Shown here in pieces: positions 37,036 through 49,900 of a stretch of 64,000 nucleotides of DNA. This stretch comes from Phytoseiulus persimilis (lineage: Eukaryota > Arthropoda > Arachnida > Mesostigmata > Phytoseiidae), in NCBI GenBank assembly GCA_037576195.1, contig CM075102.1, positions 44,636,745 through 44,700,744 on the forward strand, in the 5' to 3' direction. Numbering within the stretch: the first letter of the stretch is position 1; every line of letters starts with the position of its first letter. The translations under genes and the position numbers were made by a program. The notes below the pieces were generated by a model. The model saw only the letters and a list, made by a program, of their open reading frames with translations, searched no databases and was not told the origin of the DNA.

Positions 37036-38855
37036 GGGGAAGCCTCTACTGGATGAGTTAAATTTTGTCAGAATTATTGCCTTGTTTCAATTCCACGGCA
37101 AGAGAGTTTACCATGGCCCAGATAGAAGCCTCAAACGGCAAAACAAGTGTGGGAACAGGAATATTTACATAAAGTTTTTTGTCTGCTTCTGCATAATTTC
37201 CCCCGATGCACCTCGGATGATTTTGTATTCCCCGTGTCGATTTGGAGACTCCGTTTTTGACTTCATGCGAAAGTGATACGCGGTGCCGCTACATTTGAGC
37301 GCAGGTCCGATTCGCAGTGCTTTATCCGAACGAAGAGCAGATCGACGGAGATTCGACTGGATTGTGCCTCGTCCTGATATTGGATTCCGACCACGAGAGC
37401 CTTTAGAAACGGGCGCTGCAGCTGTTCGTCATGATCGTACACGAAACGTACCGGTACCTGACTCCAGCGCGGGCCACAGTTCCACAGCCACAGTTGGCTC
37501 CCGCTAAAGCCGGGTTCTCGCCCCAATCGGGCCCTCGCTCAAATCGGGCGGACTCGTGATTCGCAGCTAGATGCGGAGGTACTACCGAGCAATACTGGCT
37601 CGGGCAGAGAGGACGAACCTCACCGGGACTCGTGGTAGTAGGTACCTCCTTCACGATATTCGTTAAGGAGGACACAGATACCAAAATAAATACGACGTTA
37701 CCTGGCGCTACCAGAGAACTCTTGGGACACCGGACTGAGAGAGCTCCAAAGACAACAGCGTGACCGAATTATTCGGAGCCTTGAATGCCGTGTCGTTCCG
37801 TATGCCTCGCACAGAGGAGGAATCGAATGTCGCGTTTGTATCTTGGAATCACTCATTTTCCGGTGTCTTCCGAATCCCCTGAAAGCGCTCTTATCTCAAC
37901 TCTCCCGAGCTCGTTCAACATATATATGTATACAGAGACCTGGTAAACCATAGAAGTGGGCCCGGTTGCCGGCTGACTATCTGGTATATTATTCTCAAGG
38001 AAAAAACATTTCAGTCTGCGGTGACACTCACCCTCCCACACTTCCACCCTGCAATCGTTCTGGGGCAAAATAAAGCTCCACTAGCCGAGCATGCCGCAAC
38101 ACGACCGCGGGCGATGGGCCGCCGTGAATGCACCTATAACACACTCGATTTCGGTCATTGGTCTGGATTCGACTCCGGACTGGAAACGAATATTTTAGAG
38201 AGATCGATCCTGACAACGAATTCGTGATCCACAGGATCGATTCCAAAGATTTGACAGAGTCTAATAGAAATCAGAGAACGGAATCATCGCCGCCGATGTC
38301 ATTGTCGTGAATTTAGAAAGGGTCTACCCGGTTAAATGCTCCATCTTGACGAATGTTCCTCGGATCAGCAGGAACGTGTTCTCAATGTAGAAGAACGCAT
38401 TCTTGAAGATTCCAGTTCTCTTCATCACATAGCTCCACACTGGATAACATCCATTCACAATAGCTCATTTGAAACCCTACGATCGAGGGAAAGCTGGGAA
38501 CCGCCATATCTCGAGAAAATACGCTCCTACTGATTTGAGGAAGACCCGTCGATGGGGGGCCACTGACCCCCCTCATCCGGCTAAACCCTTTGGAGGAGTA
38601 TCTCTCGAAAAACTTGGCTCCCGGAATTCCCCGGGACTGCAGAGGAATTATTGATCTTTTTTTGGCTCGGTATGATCACTTGCCAATCGACTTGATCACT
38701 TGCCGGTATACAGGGGCTGGCGGTTTTCCACAGAGGCGCTGCTCCGAGGCTGGTTCCTGATATCGTATTCACTGCTGATGAGCCGGAAAACCATCGTATT
38801 GCTTGTTTAGCTTGCCATCGAACAGCTACTCCGTCTATTTTGGCTGTGCTGGTAC
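37036..38855. other. Intergenic, downstream of even-skipped
   Basis: No recognised gene. A 12-bp direct repeat TGATCACTTGCC occurs at 38673-38684 and 38693-38704. The minus frame 37526-37263 may be further decayed transposon sequence, but no motif confirms it. No consensus AATAAA for even-skipped was found on the minus strand within about 250 bp after its stop. Confidence 0.35.
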
Positions 38856-40089
38856 TCAGTTCTCTTTGAAGGGCCGGAACAATTTCAGCGGCACCCCCCG
38901 AGGACCCCTCGTCACCGGGGTGTTCGCATTCGATTTGGGAGAGTTGCTCCTTTCAGATGCTGGAATTGATACGGCAACTGGGTGTGTGTGAGGAAGCACG
39001 TTTGCTGGTGGGGCTTGGGGTGGAGGTGGCGGTGGTGGTGGCGGCGTTTCCGGACGTATCGGCTCTTGAGGGGGTGGGGGCGTTGCAGGACGCATCGGAG
39101 CTGGAGGGGGTGGGGGCGTTGCAGGACGCATCGGAGCTGGAGGGGGTGGGGGCGTAGCTGGACGCATCGGCAGTAGAGGGGGCGTTACTGGGCGCATCTG
39201 CAGTAGAGGTGGCGTGGCCTGACGCATCTGCATCAGAGGGGGCGTTTCCTGACGTATCGACGGTAGAGGGTAGTAGGGGTACGCCGGTATGTTCATCGGT
39301 TGGAGGTTCTGAGGGTAGGCGTTGTAGACCGCTGCTGTAGCAGCTGCATGCATGAAATACATGGCGGCGAACTGCGGATCGCAAAAGCCGAAAGACTGCC
39401 TCTGGCGTTTATCTTTCATGCGCCGATTCTGGAACCACACTTTGATCGTGGCTTCAGGAAGGTCCAAAGCGGCCGCCAGCTCGCAACGCCGAGGTCGGCT
39501 GACATAGTTCTCTCTGTTGAACTCTTTCTCCAAACGGTTCAACTGCTCTCTAGTGAAGGCGGTCCTGTACCGCCTGATATTGTCTTGGCTCGATTGATCT
39601 GCAAATTGAGAAATGTCCGTTGTTAATGACGATGACAAGGTGATAACTGCCGTGAGAGGTAGTATGGTCATAAACGTGATGTGTGCGAGGCTAATATAAT
39701 TAGGCGCCCCGAGTGGCGTTGAGCAATCGTACGGTTGCTCCCCAGGGATATATTCGAACTGCAATTCAACTCCAGGGAGCGAGGCCGCCGGTTCGTGCAC
39801 CGGCCATTCCACAACCGGGCAACGGCTTTCTCACAAGTTGCAGCCGTCTGAGGAGTGGGGACCCGAAATTCGCTACTTTCCCTCCTGCTCTTGTTTTCTC
39901 GACTCGAAAAACCAGAACCTTCCCCACAATCTCGAGAACCCAGGATGCAGCGAACGCGAGATACCGACCGTGCGGGATGCCCGTCCATCGACTAGAAAAA
40001 ATAGTCATGTAACCGGCTCGGGAGCGTACTCTTGCGGTGATAGATTCCGTGGCGATTTCGCCAGCCACATGATCAGTAGACTCACCCAT
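38856..40089 (-). CDS. eve: Even-skipped homeodomain transcription factor
   Basis: Segmentation and neural transcription factor, usually a repressor. The main exon is 39598-38856 (acceptor TTTGCAG). The homeodomain is almost family consensus: [54 protein letters not shown], with Gln50 and Asn51. After it come [22 protein letters not shown], a Pro-rich tail of repeated [10 protein letters not shown] modules and a C-terminal LFRPF, resembling the LFKPY-type Groucho-recruiting motif of insect Eve. Exon 1 is uncertain. The only donor found with the right phase is ATGG|GTGAGT at 40089-40086, giving 248 aa that start MDQSSQDN and place the homeodomain at residues 9-68. The alternative is an unspliced start at ATG 39812, whose extra residues look like intron. 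Confidence 0.9.
39069..39140 (-). repeat. Tandem 36-bp repeat in the even-skipped Pro-rich tail
   Basis: Two essentially exact 36-bp units lie side by side and encode [12 protein letters not shown]. More diverged units ([29 protein letters not shown]) flank them over about 39040-39270. This is an expanded coding minisatellite. Confidence 0.85.
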
Positions 40090-43000
40090 CAAACCGCAAA
40101 TATACGAGAGGTGAAGGGAGAGGGCGCGGCGGATTTGCCCGACCCGAAGGCATTGAGCAAGGGAGGTACAAGTTCTCTCACTACTGTAAACAAAAGTATA
40201 TCTCGAACGGAATGAGGATCAACCCTGCTAGGTGCAAAAAGCCCAGCTTTCTCGTGGAGCTCTACCAGGGAATACAGATGGTAGGGAATGGTGAGTGAGG
40301 TTCGAATATATGACGTGCACGTGACATAAATTCCTGGGAGCCGAATCCGCGACGGGTTTTGATCCACGGACTTTCCATCGAAATTGAAACAGGACAAAAC
40401 GAGCTCCGAATGCCTCCTACAGGCCCCGGCGCAGGTCAGTGCCTCCACTTATACCGCCAGGGCCGGAGGTGGACGTCGAAGCGTCAGCTGCGGGATGGCT
40501 GATCGAGAGCGAAACAGGAATAAACAAAAATAAACTTTGTGCCCTACGGCTATCACGTGTGTGTTGGTTTCCTCGACCGAAAGTCGGTGCTTTTTTAATA
40601 TAGCTACGAGTAGAGCTTTTGGAGAACGTCGTGGAATCGATCACGCCGGAAAACAGAGCGCGACGCCACTGCCCCGACAACTGCCGGAATCACTTGAGAA
40701 CACATCAGTGCCTCGCCCCCGCTCAGTACAAAGTTTGGAGGAGTGAATTCGAAAACCCCGTCGGTCTCCAGTTGAACTGAGTCGAGCTCGCAATTTGCAC
40801 AACTTGAGGACAATAGAAGGAGCCGCAGATGTTTAAACTCCCCTCTGCCAGCCCCGTTCTCCTCCCCCGAGCTCAGCTCCATCGATCAAGCTACCGCTGC
40901 GGGCTTTATATGTGTTGCTTGCGTGGTGCTGGTATCGCAGGTGGAAATCCTCAGAAATCCCTCGCACCGATTCGAGCTCGATTGTCGTCTAATAGCTGTC
41001 ACTCAACTGAGCGACTTTAATAGAATTGACACGGCATTATGATTTAAGTTCACAGCTATCCACCCCCCGCTCACTCCTCCCCGGCAAGTGGATCGTTTCG
41101 ATCACTCCCTTCGCGAATGGCGAACAAAAAACCGACTCTCTTTCAAAGGGAGTGGATGGGGAGCGCCTGAGCGGGAGAGTAACGCAGCGATCCAACAAGC
41201 TTTGAGTCGATTGACTCCCGTATGGAATCTCAGTCAGGTGCACGACTGGGAGATTACATGAGGATTAAGACGGCGATTGGGAGAGGATTTAGCGTGTTCT
41301 ATCATAATAAATTACCCATTGGTGTGCTCCACTCGGCCTGACGACAGCGGGGCTCAGGGGTCGCTGTGGATGCGAAGAAACCAGGAGGCAGAGCATGAGG
41401 GGTAGGGGATGAGTGACGCTCGTCAAGAGAGAGAGAGAGAGCGATTTGGCGAAATTGGCCACGCAAATGAGACATTCATACATCCACCCATCAGTTTACT
41501 CTATCTCCTTCGTCGAGCAAAAGGCTCAACTTATCGCCAACTGTTTATTGTCCGACACGAATCGCCTAAGCCGAACAGAACGTTTAACATGAGCGCGTGC
41601 GCCCATGCAAGAGCTTCTTATCTTGAACTCGGTGTATTTGCTTGCGTCTAAACCCTGTTTGGGCATTTGCGCGTGTCCCAGTCGCCAGCCGCATCAACTC
41701 TGTTGATCTTGAGTCTGAGAACGAGGCTGCTGGCTCGTTCAGTCGGTGAGAAAAACGACGTCCGAGTCGAATCTGTTTCATAGCTTACTCTTCGCCGCCC
41801 CTGTAGTCGTGCTCATCCCCATCGGATCGGTCGGAGCCTATCGACGACCGTTCGTCTTCAAGTCTCAGATAGCCTCTGTGTCTGTTTATGGATAAACGAC
41901 AGACCGAGCAAAAGTTCAATGGACAATCCCATTTATGGGTGCTCGGTTCCGACTGACTCCGTGACAGGATCTCTGTCGAACTGAGTCGGTATCTCACTTA
42001 ACCAAAGAGAGAAAGGCGGGAGAGAGAGGGACAGGGGTGGACTGTGGAAGCTAAAGGATGACGGCCGGGAGTTCAGACCCTTCGGAATCTCAGACACTCG
42101 TCGGGGTGGCAGGCAACAAGCCAATAAAGCCCGGAGTGACGATCTCCGATGGAAAAAAGAAACGATGGTATCGCGTGCTGGGTGGCGACGCCGGTGGTTG
42201 TAGCGGAGTTGTAAGGAGGTCTACTACGCCGACGACGGCGAGGAGAAGGAAACGACTTCCGAGAGGCGTCTGGAGACGATCTAGATAAGCAGTCTCGGGT
42301 GAATCCCGTCGCATTTCCTTCTCTCCGTGTCTTCACTTCTGGTTTGTTTGTGGAAAGCTCACTCCCACTCCGATAACACCACAAACCCGCTCAACCGAAT
42401 ATAGAAACACTTTGGGCTCATCACCATGGAACTTCTCGCGTTGAAGGACGTGACACATCACACGTAGTGATGCCACGGAAGTCGCTGCCGCCGCTGCGAG
42501 CCTCGCTGTGTTTAATCTCGTTGGCTTTGAGGGAGCTGGAGGCCACAATAACCGCGAGGAAGAATGAGCTGAAGTCGGAGGGGAGCGAGTTCTCCTGACA
42601 GTCAACCAGTTAGACCCGGCCCATGGGCTGAGTGAAACGCAGGGACGAGGAATAGCGAAGAGCTCTGCACGAGGGAAGTGGGGAACATAAGTTTGTATCT
42701 GCCAATTTGGCGCCCAGTAGGAGGCCCAATATACAACGTAGCCCTCCAGCGAGCGAGCGAGCCACCCATCCGAGCTGCTGGCAAGAAGTCTCCGGCCGGG
42801 GTCCAGGCGCGCAACCCCAGCCGTCGTATCTCCCTCCTGGGAGTACGGAGGCTATTCCGGCAGCCATGCCTCAGCGTGCGCCACCGTGCCGCTAACGGGG
42901 AGGCCGGAGAGGAGGCGAGAGGGGACGACGGAGGGGACCCCGGCAGACAATAGCGTAGTAATAGTCTAACCCTGATGGCGGTATTAAGCGCATATTGGAT

Positions 43001-43999
43001 GGCCTCCGGGCCTCAGGGCGGAGCGAGGGCGGGGCTTTTCCAGGCTCTGCTCGTGCAGCTCGCCAGTAGCTGGTGGGAGCGGCGGCACCGCAGCGGCAGT
43101 TCAATCAAGGAATAAGAACTCTTCAAGAAGCCCGCTCCCGGCGGTAAAGCAACGGCGGAAGTCTGGCCAGACGAGCGAAAGTGGCTCGGTCAAGATGAAC
43201 CCAAGCCTGAACTCATGAGCAAAGCGGGAGAAGAAGAATGACGACAGCTACGAAGAGCTTCGGGAATGGCACTGAGAGTGCTTCCGAGCTGTCTGGCAAC
43301 CGGCTTTCCCTTCCAGAGAGTCAATGGAAGTTTCGAGTGAGGACCGTAAAAGCTAAAGATGTGCTAAGATGAGTGTCTCGCTGCTCGTCTGTCTTTATTC
43401 GTTCTCGTCGTTATTGCGTTGGCTCGGAGCCATTTTCGAAGTCGCTACAGTATTTTCCGCCGGACCATTAGCGAGCCACTAGCATTCAGCGAGGGTCAGC
43501 AGTTTTCCGCGAGTGTGTCGATATGCACGATCGGACACCGGCTTCTATTTATCTCGACCATATGGGAACTGCTGATTCAAATTGCGAGAACGCCGACGTT
43601 CATCGCTGTCAACGAGGTCGTTTACGGGAAGCGTCGGTAGATGATAAACGGTTAAACAGAAACGAAGGGTTGAATGTTTGAACGGATGATTGACAACCGA
43701 GCCTGTCTGCGTGACCGATGTATTGATGAAAGACTCTCTTTTCGTAGGGCCCTCGACGGCCGACAGCTCCGACGATTTGATCGATAGCCGCGTGGTGAAG
43801 AATCAGATTTGAGCGGGACGCCAAGGTGGCGATGAAGTCTGTAATGTGCCCACCTCCGAGTTCCGTGAAGGAGTCGGTCGCGAGGCTCCGTCACTTAAAT
43901 GGCTGCCATCTCGCGCGGATAGCCCGTCCACGCCAGCGCATTAGTCGACGGCGACGCAGACAGTCAAACAGACGGACAGACACACAGACGGGCAAACAG
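40090..43999. other. Upstream region of even-skipped
   Basis: Two TATA-like sequences face the gene on the minus strand: TATAAGT at 40447-40453 and a TATATAAAG-type box at about 40905-40910. Either could mark its promoter. Purine-rich (GA) runs occur near 41430 and 42008-42030, and 42680-43110 is GC-rich. No coding exon other than the candidate ATGG at 40086-40089 was recognised. Confidence 0.4.
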
Positions 44000-46900
44000 A
44001 GAGACTGGGAGGCGTTCAGGGTGTTCTCTCGCGGAAAGGCGTGAGCTCGGAGTCATTCGATCAGCCGGGGGCTGGAGGAGCCCGGGCAGGTGATGCTGGG
44101 GAGTGACACCCGCTACTGTCCAAATAAGGTCGATGTGGCTAACTATTTATGCTATTCGTTGTTACCGTTCCGAAGACCGGGGTTCAAACCGTGGCCTGTT
44201 GGCCCGACTCGGGAGGACCACCCGGCACATTAAGAGGAACGCCCCCTGAGGTAATGGAGTGGAGTTGTCGCCCCACGACACCACTTCGACGAACGGCACA
44301 GCAAGCTCGAATACCAGGACAGAGAATGCAGATGCACGGGAAGAGAGACCAGTGAAGAGCAGCAAAATTTCAGAGACCACCAGAACAACCGCTACGACGA
44401 CGATGAAGGCGCTGAACGGCACCAGCCACGAGGTCGTCGACTACGTTAGAATCGACAGCGAACAGAGTAGTTTTCTCGGAGACGTCACTGTATTAGAGCG
44501 CGGAATTACGATCACAGCGAGCATCGAGCGTAGCAGTGTTCTCTCGGGACCCACACTGTGGCCCACAAAATGGGAACCTCACGCGAACGAGTCTGAGGAA
44601 TGCGCAAACAGAGGCGCTCCCCGAAAGAAATCGATTCGAGGCGAACATGTAGTATCTGTTGTGTCTCTACCTCGGCGGCAGCGGCTCCGACTTTCATTAG
44701 ACGTCTCAACAAAGCACCGTGCTCCCCGTGATCCAGTCCAGACACCCGTCCAGCGAGCAAGACTGAAAATCTACAGCAAGTGCGGCAGCCCGAGTAGTGT
44801 TGATTAGTCTAGCGATGATTCCCCGTCATAGTTCCGCGCCATCTTTCTCCCTCGCACGATTCGATGAACTCACAGAGCTCGGTGAAAGTGAACAAGTTAC
44901 CCGGAACCTCAGAAGCGTTTCAAATCGGACAAGGCATTGTCTTTCAATTCGGCCGCAGCCCATTGTCGCGATTCGTAGCTCGAACTTCCGTGCACTGTGC
45001 TCCTGCATGCGCAGGCTGCACGCCGCAACCAACGCTAATAAAATCGGTTGAGATTAAATAGATGAGCTCGAGGTGGGCCCGACGATCGATGTGAATCAGC
45101 TCGAAGTCAGATTTCACCGCAGAAAGCAGCAGAGAAAATGTTGCCCTCGGCTAGTGAAACACGCTGCGGATGAGAGGTGAATTGTGGGCTCCGAGGAACA
45201 TGAAGCGATCAGATTGTGGGATGACAGTGTGTGTGTGGTCTATTCATCCAGTAACGCGATCACAATCTCTTTAACGAATCAAATAGCTCTCCTTAACGTC
45301 GCACCTTATGGATGGCGGGGGCATGGGGCGCGAACACACACAAACAGAAAAGTCTATCAGATCAAGCAGTCAGTGAGCCATCCGAACGGTCCGGCCAGGT
45401 GACCTCATTGTACAAGACAACCCAGTTAACTTGGTTCCGCGAGGTGAGCAAACGACTTCATCGTGTGGCGGCCGTCTCACAGTGGGAATCCCTTGATTTT
45501 TCTCACTCTATCCTCCGTTGAAACTTCCAATCTAGCACTGGGTCGAAGCCGATAGAGTCATTAGATGGGCTTTGAGAGGTTTCCAACCTCCCGATCGACG
45601 TGAATTCGTCGGGAGCCGGATTTCGCTGCAGAGAGTTCGAGCGGAGAAATTGTTCAGAATCGCCCTCAGCTTGGGATTCTCGGGACTGGAACTCGCAGAG
45701 AAGACTTGGCGCTTCAATTTCCATTCAGGAACGTGACGAAACTCGCGTCGAGCTTGGACTACGTTCGAATGGGGTCAATCTCGCTGGGCTCGCGAAACTC
45801 ATGAACTCGGAACTCTGCGAAGATAACATGTCTGCAGGCTAGTGCGCGAACTATGCTCGCGGCACACGATTTCCGCGTCGCGCAGCCCAGAGTCGTTATG
45901 TCGTCGAAACTCGACAAGGTCTGAGATTGCGGTCCGACGAGAATCGCCTCGCGGAATCCGTCCATCCGAACGGCTTGAGAAGCTCGAAACTGTCGGTCTG
46001 GCCAGCAGCTGATGAAGGGTAGAACTGAGAGTCGCGACCGACAAAGCCCGACATCTGCAGTCGAGCCCGCTCCGATCATCAGAGAAGAGCAACACCTCCA
46101 TCATGAAACGGAGAAAAGACATTCGGAGAGCTCGATTTTTGATTTATGTCATCACAATATCAGTTATGGCTCTTCCTACAGAGGAGCAGACCGTTTACAA
46201 TAACGCGCCACTGACGACCAGTTTCCCGAGAGAATGAGTACATCAGCGGCACTGCTCTCCTTCGACTCGACGGCCGATGGAGCGTGCCGCCCAACCCCGA
46301 CCAAGAATTTCAATTCGACATAAATCAAGTGTCACCACTTTCTCCGATCCAACATCAACAGTAGCGGCGATAGAACCGCTGGTCGAGATGGTTGTAGTTA
46401 ACACCGAAAGAGAGCGAGTGAGAATGAGACATAGAAGGGAACGAGCGGCCTAAACCAAACTAGAGGACACACGCCCCCACCTGGCGTCCCGCGTTCGCTC
46501 AATATGAGCCAATAAAGTCGATGGAACAAAGATTTCGCGCAATCAACATGTCACTCACTCTCTGGTCAACATGCTCGCTGTTGGTTAACGGCTTCGGCAA
46601 ATAGAGCGCTCTTCGATTGCAACCTCAACGGAGCATCGAGAAAGAGTTAGAAATTGGGATGCGTCTACAGGGCCGCACAGAGGCGTCGATGCTCGAATTT
46701 AATCCGAAGGAAATATCCTCGACGAATCGCCCGGGATTTTCATCGTTCATAGGAATGCGGGGGTCAGCTGTTATGAATTGTCCGACAGCCACAGCTCCGT
46801 GTTACCAGGACATATCCTGGATCAGTCGGGGAGGATAACGAATCTGCCGGCGGCAAAACTTGTGTACTCATGGCTTACGCTCATGGGTGTCAGATGCTCG

Positions 46901-49900
46901 AACCGCGCTACAACGTTCAACCTGGCGCAAACTGATCTCTCTCGGCGACGTTTGTTCTCAAACACGACGAGGCCGGGATCTCTGCCAAGGCGTTGAGAGC
47001 ACGACTTTCCGTCGTTCATTCAAGTCGAACTCCTTCCCAGTCTGATCCACAGGATTCGGGTGACCCTTCGCTGACCAGAGTCAAACTCCATGCTCATAGC
47101 TGACACTCAGAACCCAATTTTCCGCATACTGTACTAGTTTCAGGTGTTTGAGATCGCTGCGGCTTGAGATAATATCGAAAGAAGGACATGCGCTAAAACT
47201 AGTATTTACCGTTGTCCAAGCCATGACGCTGCTCCATTCTGTCATTTAGCGACATTGTGACTGGGAAGAGGATCCAAAGGTGGTAACTTCGTTGCAGATG
47301 CACGTTTTGTTCACGGTTCAGCAGGCTAGTTCTGTTTGATCACTAACAGAAATAGCTCTGCGCTCAAGCCACTGTCGAAGCGGGCTGAAAAGGCTGCGTG
47401 TATGCCGGACTGCGCACTCACGGCGTACAACTCATTGATGGATCACTAATGCTGCTCACGAGTGAAGATCAGCTATGATATAGCTATAATAAGACGAGCA
47501 CTCGCCACGGAGAGGAAACCACGCCTTGAGCTGTGATTGGTCGAACAGCGCCAAAACTCCTCCTTCCCCGTTTCTCTCGCATGAGAGGAGATCGGAGATG
47601 CGTTCTTCTCACTCTCTGGCCAACCCACCCCTGAGGTCTCGACCACTGTTTCGTCTGCTAGTTTCGCGCACCCGCAGGTCCTCAGAGGCCCTCAGTTCCC
47701 TCGTTCCGACCTTACTTATCCGCAGTACTTGAGCCTGATTCCATCGGATTCCAGGGAAAATTTATGTCATCGAGCCGAGTTCGACTGTATCGGATCCTCG
47801 CCAAAAGTTCGTTCTGGACTAGCCGTCCCTAGATTAGTTAGGAGCTCTGCCCGATTCGGCATCACGATCTCTGTGAGGTTTCGCCGATAAATTAGCTCGG
47901 GGCACGAAAGCTACCTCAGATTCCCCGCGCAATTTCCCCAGTCAATTTCTTCGTCATCCCACCTCCTCCCCAGTTTGGTCAAAACGTTTCCGTGGAATCA
48001 TTCCAGGAAGATGATCCGAAAATCCTCTGCGAATGTTCATTAGAGATATCTTTTCCTTAGAGGAGGGAGGAAGGATAGTCTCTAACATCTTCCCGCTTGC
48101 TTCGAGCCCTGAATTCATTCATGGTTGGGAAACGGAGTGGTGAAGGTTGAGAGCACCAGGACTCCGACGCAACCGAGAGATTTCGAGGAGACGGAATAGG
48201 TGTATGCTCAGAGAATGTGAACCGATTTGATAACCAGAGGAACTGTGCTCGTATCGAAGAGCCGACAAGACTTCTCCAGTCCTTTGGAGCGGTAGAAGAG
48301 GCAAAAAGGCGGGGAAAGTGGCTGGAAGCATCGGTCGCCGGGATAGCGGTTTTCAGGGAGGATTTTGTGAAACGTGCGCTCCATGACGGAACGAGATGCA
48401 ACGGCTTGTCCCAGCTCCTGCGATTATCCCTCGCAGAATTCAAAGTATGGCTCCAGGCATAGAAAAGCCTCCACTTGCTTCTACCCAACAATCCAAGTTC
48501 AGCGTCCCGTGGCTCGATTCCAATTTGGGGCATCAGCTCCGATGCGAGCCCGGGCGCGGCTGTCGGGACAGTAAACAGACTGTTCGGGGGGGGGGGGGAT
48601 GAAACGACCGGAATACCGTTTGTTTGTTGAAGAAATCGCGGCAGGTCTAGCCGGGTTACTGCACATTTCGTGGCCGCGGTCAGTAGTGCGGATAAAACAC
48701 CCGCCAACGAAGTCATACGAAGCTCTGTATGCCTCGTCCCAATAGAGTGTGAGAACACCAGAAATAATTCATTAAGTCATCTCGGGGCTCGCTCTGGCGA
48801 TCACATGCAGTTCTTGGACTGAATGATGTGGTCATCCCAGCACCCCCGACCACTCTAGGTTTGTGATGGACTGAGTGGATATTCCGAAATCGCCCGGAAG
48901 TCTACATTGGCGAAACAGAGTAGCCGACCCCGTGTTCGAAGAATAGCAACCCAATCGACCCGTGGTCCTTCGGACCCCTCGACCACAGTCATATCTGCGG
49001 TCGAACCCACTCTTTCGATTCTCGACCTCACCTGCGCTGGAAAGATGGTTCTAGAGCTTGCGACGTGAGTGCGAGAGGAAAACAAACTTCTGTCACCGAG
49101 CTTGGCAACTGTGACCCAAGCCCGAGAGCTCTGAGATCCGGGCGCACCACGGTAACTCTCGAATCAACCGAATGCGGGAGCTGATTTGGTGAGAAAACTC
49201 GCCAACTGAATTCAGGTCCATGTTAGACATCTAGCCGCAAACCAATGTGGCTTATCGCTTGCTGACGAATCTCACTCTGAGGAAATGTCCTAAAACCGCG
49301 CTCTGACCTTTGTCTCTTCTGAGGGGGATCTGATTCTCGTTAATGCCGTTGTATTCGAAGATCGTTCGTGGGCCAGCTCAGCCAGGTTCCGAAACGAGGT
49401 TTGTAAAAAGAGAACAGTGGCGGGGACTCTGTCGCAATTCTCCGAAATTCCCATCGGAACGAGCCGCAAATTGGAGAATTGACTGATTTCATTTTATTGT
49501 ACCCTGTCCCGGACCAAGCCCTCGGAAATCTCTCATACTTTTAGTGCCATCGTCAGTGTGCTCCTCTGCCGCGCGCAGCCCGACCAGCGAGTCGGCTTCG
49601 AGAAAATCGTTTACGACTTGAGTCCGGAAAAGTGCTGCTCGGAACAACGATTCGCCCTGCGCGCAATCACAACTCACCCGTCGGTACTTGGAACCCTTGA
49701 AACATAACCTCGAGATGGATGCGGAAGCTACAAGCTTCCCCATAAGTTTGTTACAGGCCGTTCGTCATTCAGTTTATGGATGCCTCGACCACCCGCATGC
49801 GTGTACCCATCAAGTCATTTGAATATGATCCTCAACGTGGTATGCCGCTGTGGCGGAGTTTTTCCCTCTTTTCCCCGTCGTCGACTGACGAAATGGCTGA

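Noticed and set aside
39766..40092. Minus-strand open frame immediately upstream of the even-skipped homeodomain exon
   Set aside because: It starts at the GTGAGT donor and has a different phase from the homeodomain frame. It is best read as the even-skipped intron.
44170..44190. GGTTCAAACC, a B-box-like tRNA signal
   Set aside because: No A box at the right distance and no cloverleaf or acceptor pairing around it.
44162..44422. Minus-strand frame starting with a signal-like VVVAVVLVVSEILLLF
   Set aside because: The hydrophobic start is the antisense of an ACGACGACG simple repeat. The opposite frame is also open.
48057..48758. 233-codon minus-strand open frame
   Set aside because: It crosses the 13-G homopolymer, which becomes a Pro run. 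It has no domain, is Ser/Arg/Pro-rich without pattern, and plus-strand frames overlap it.
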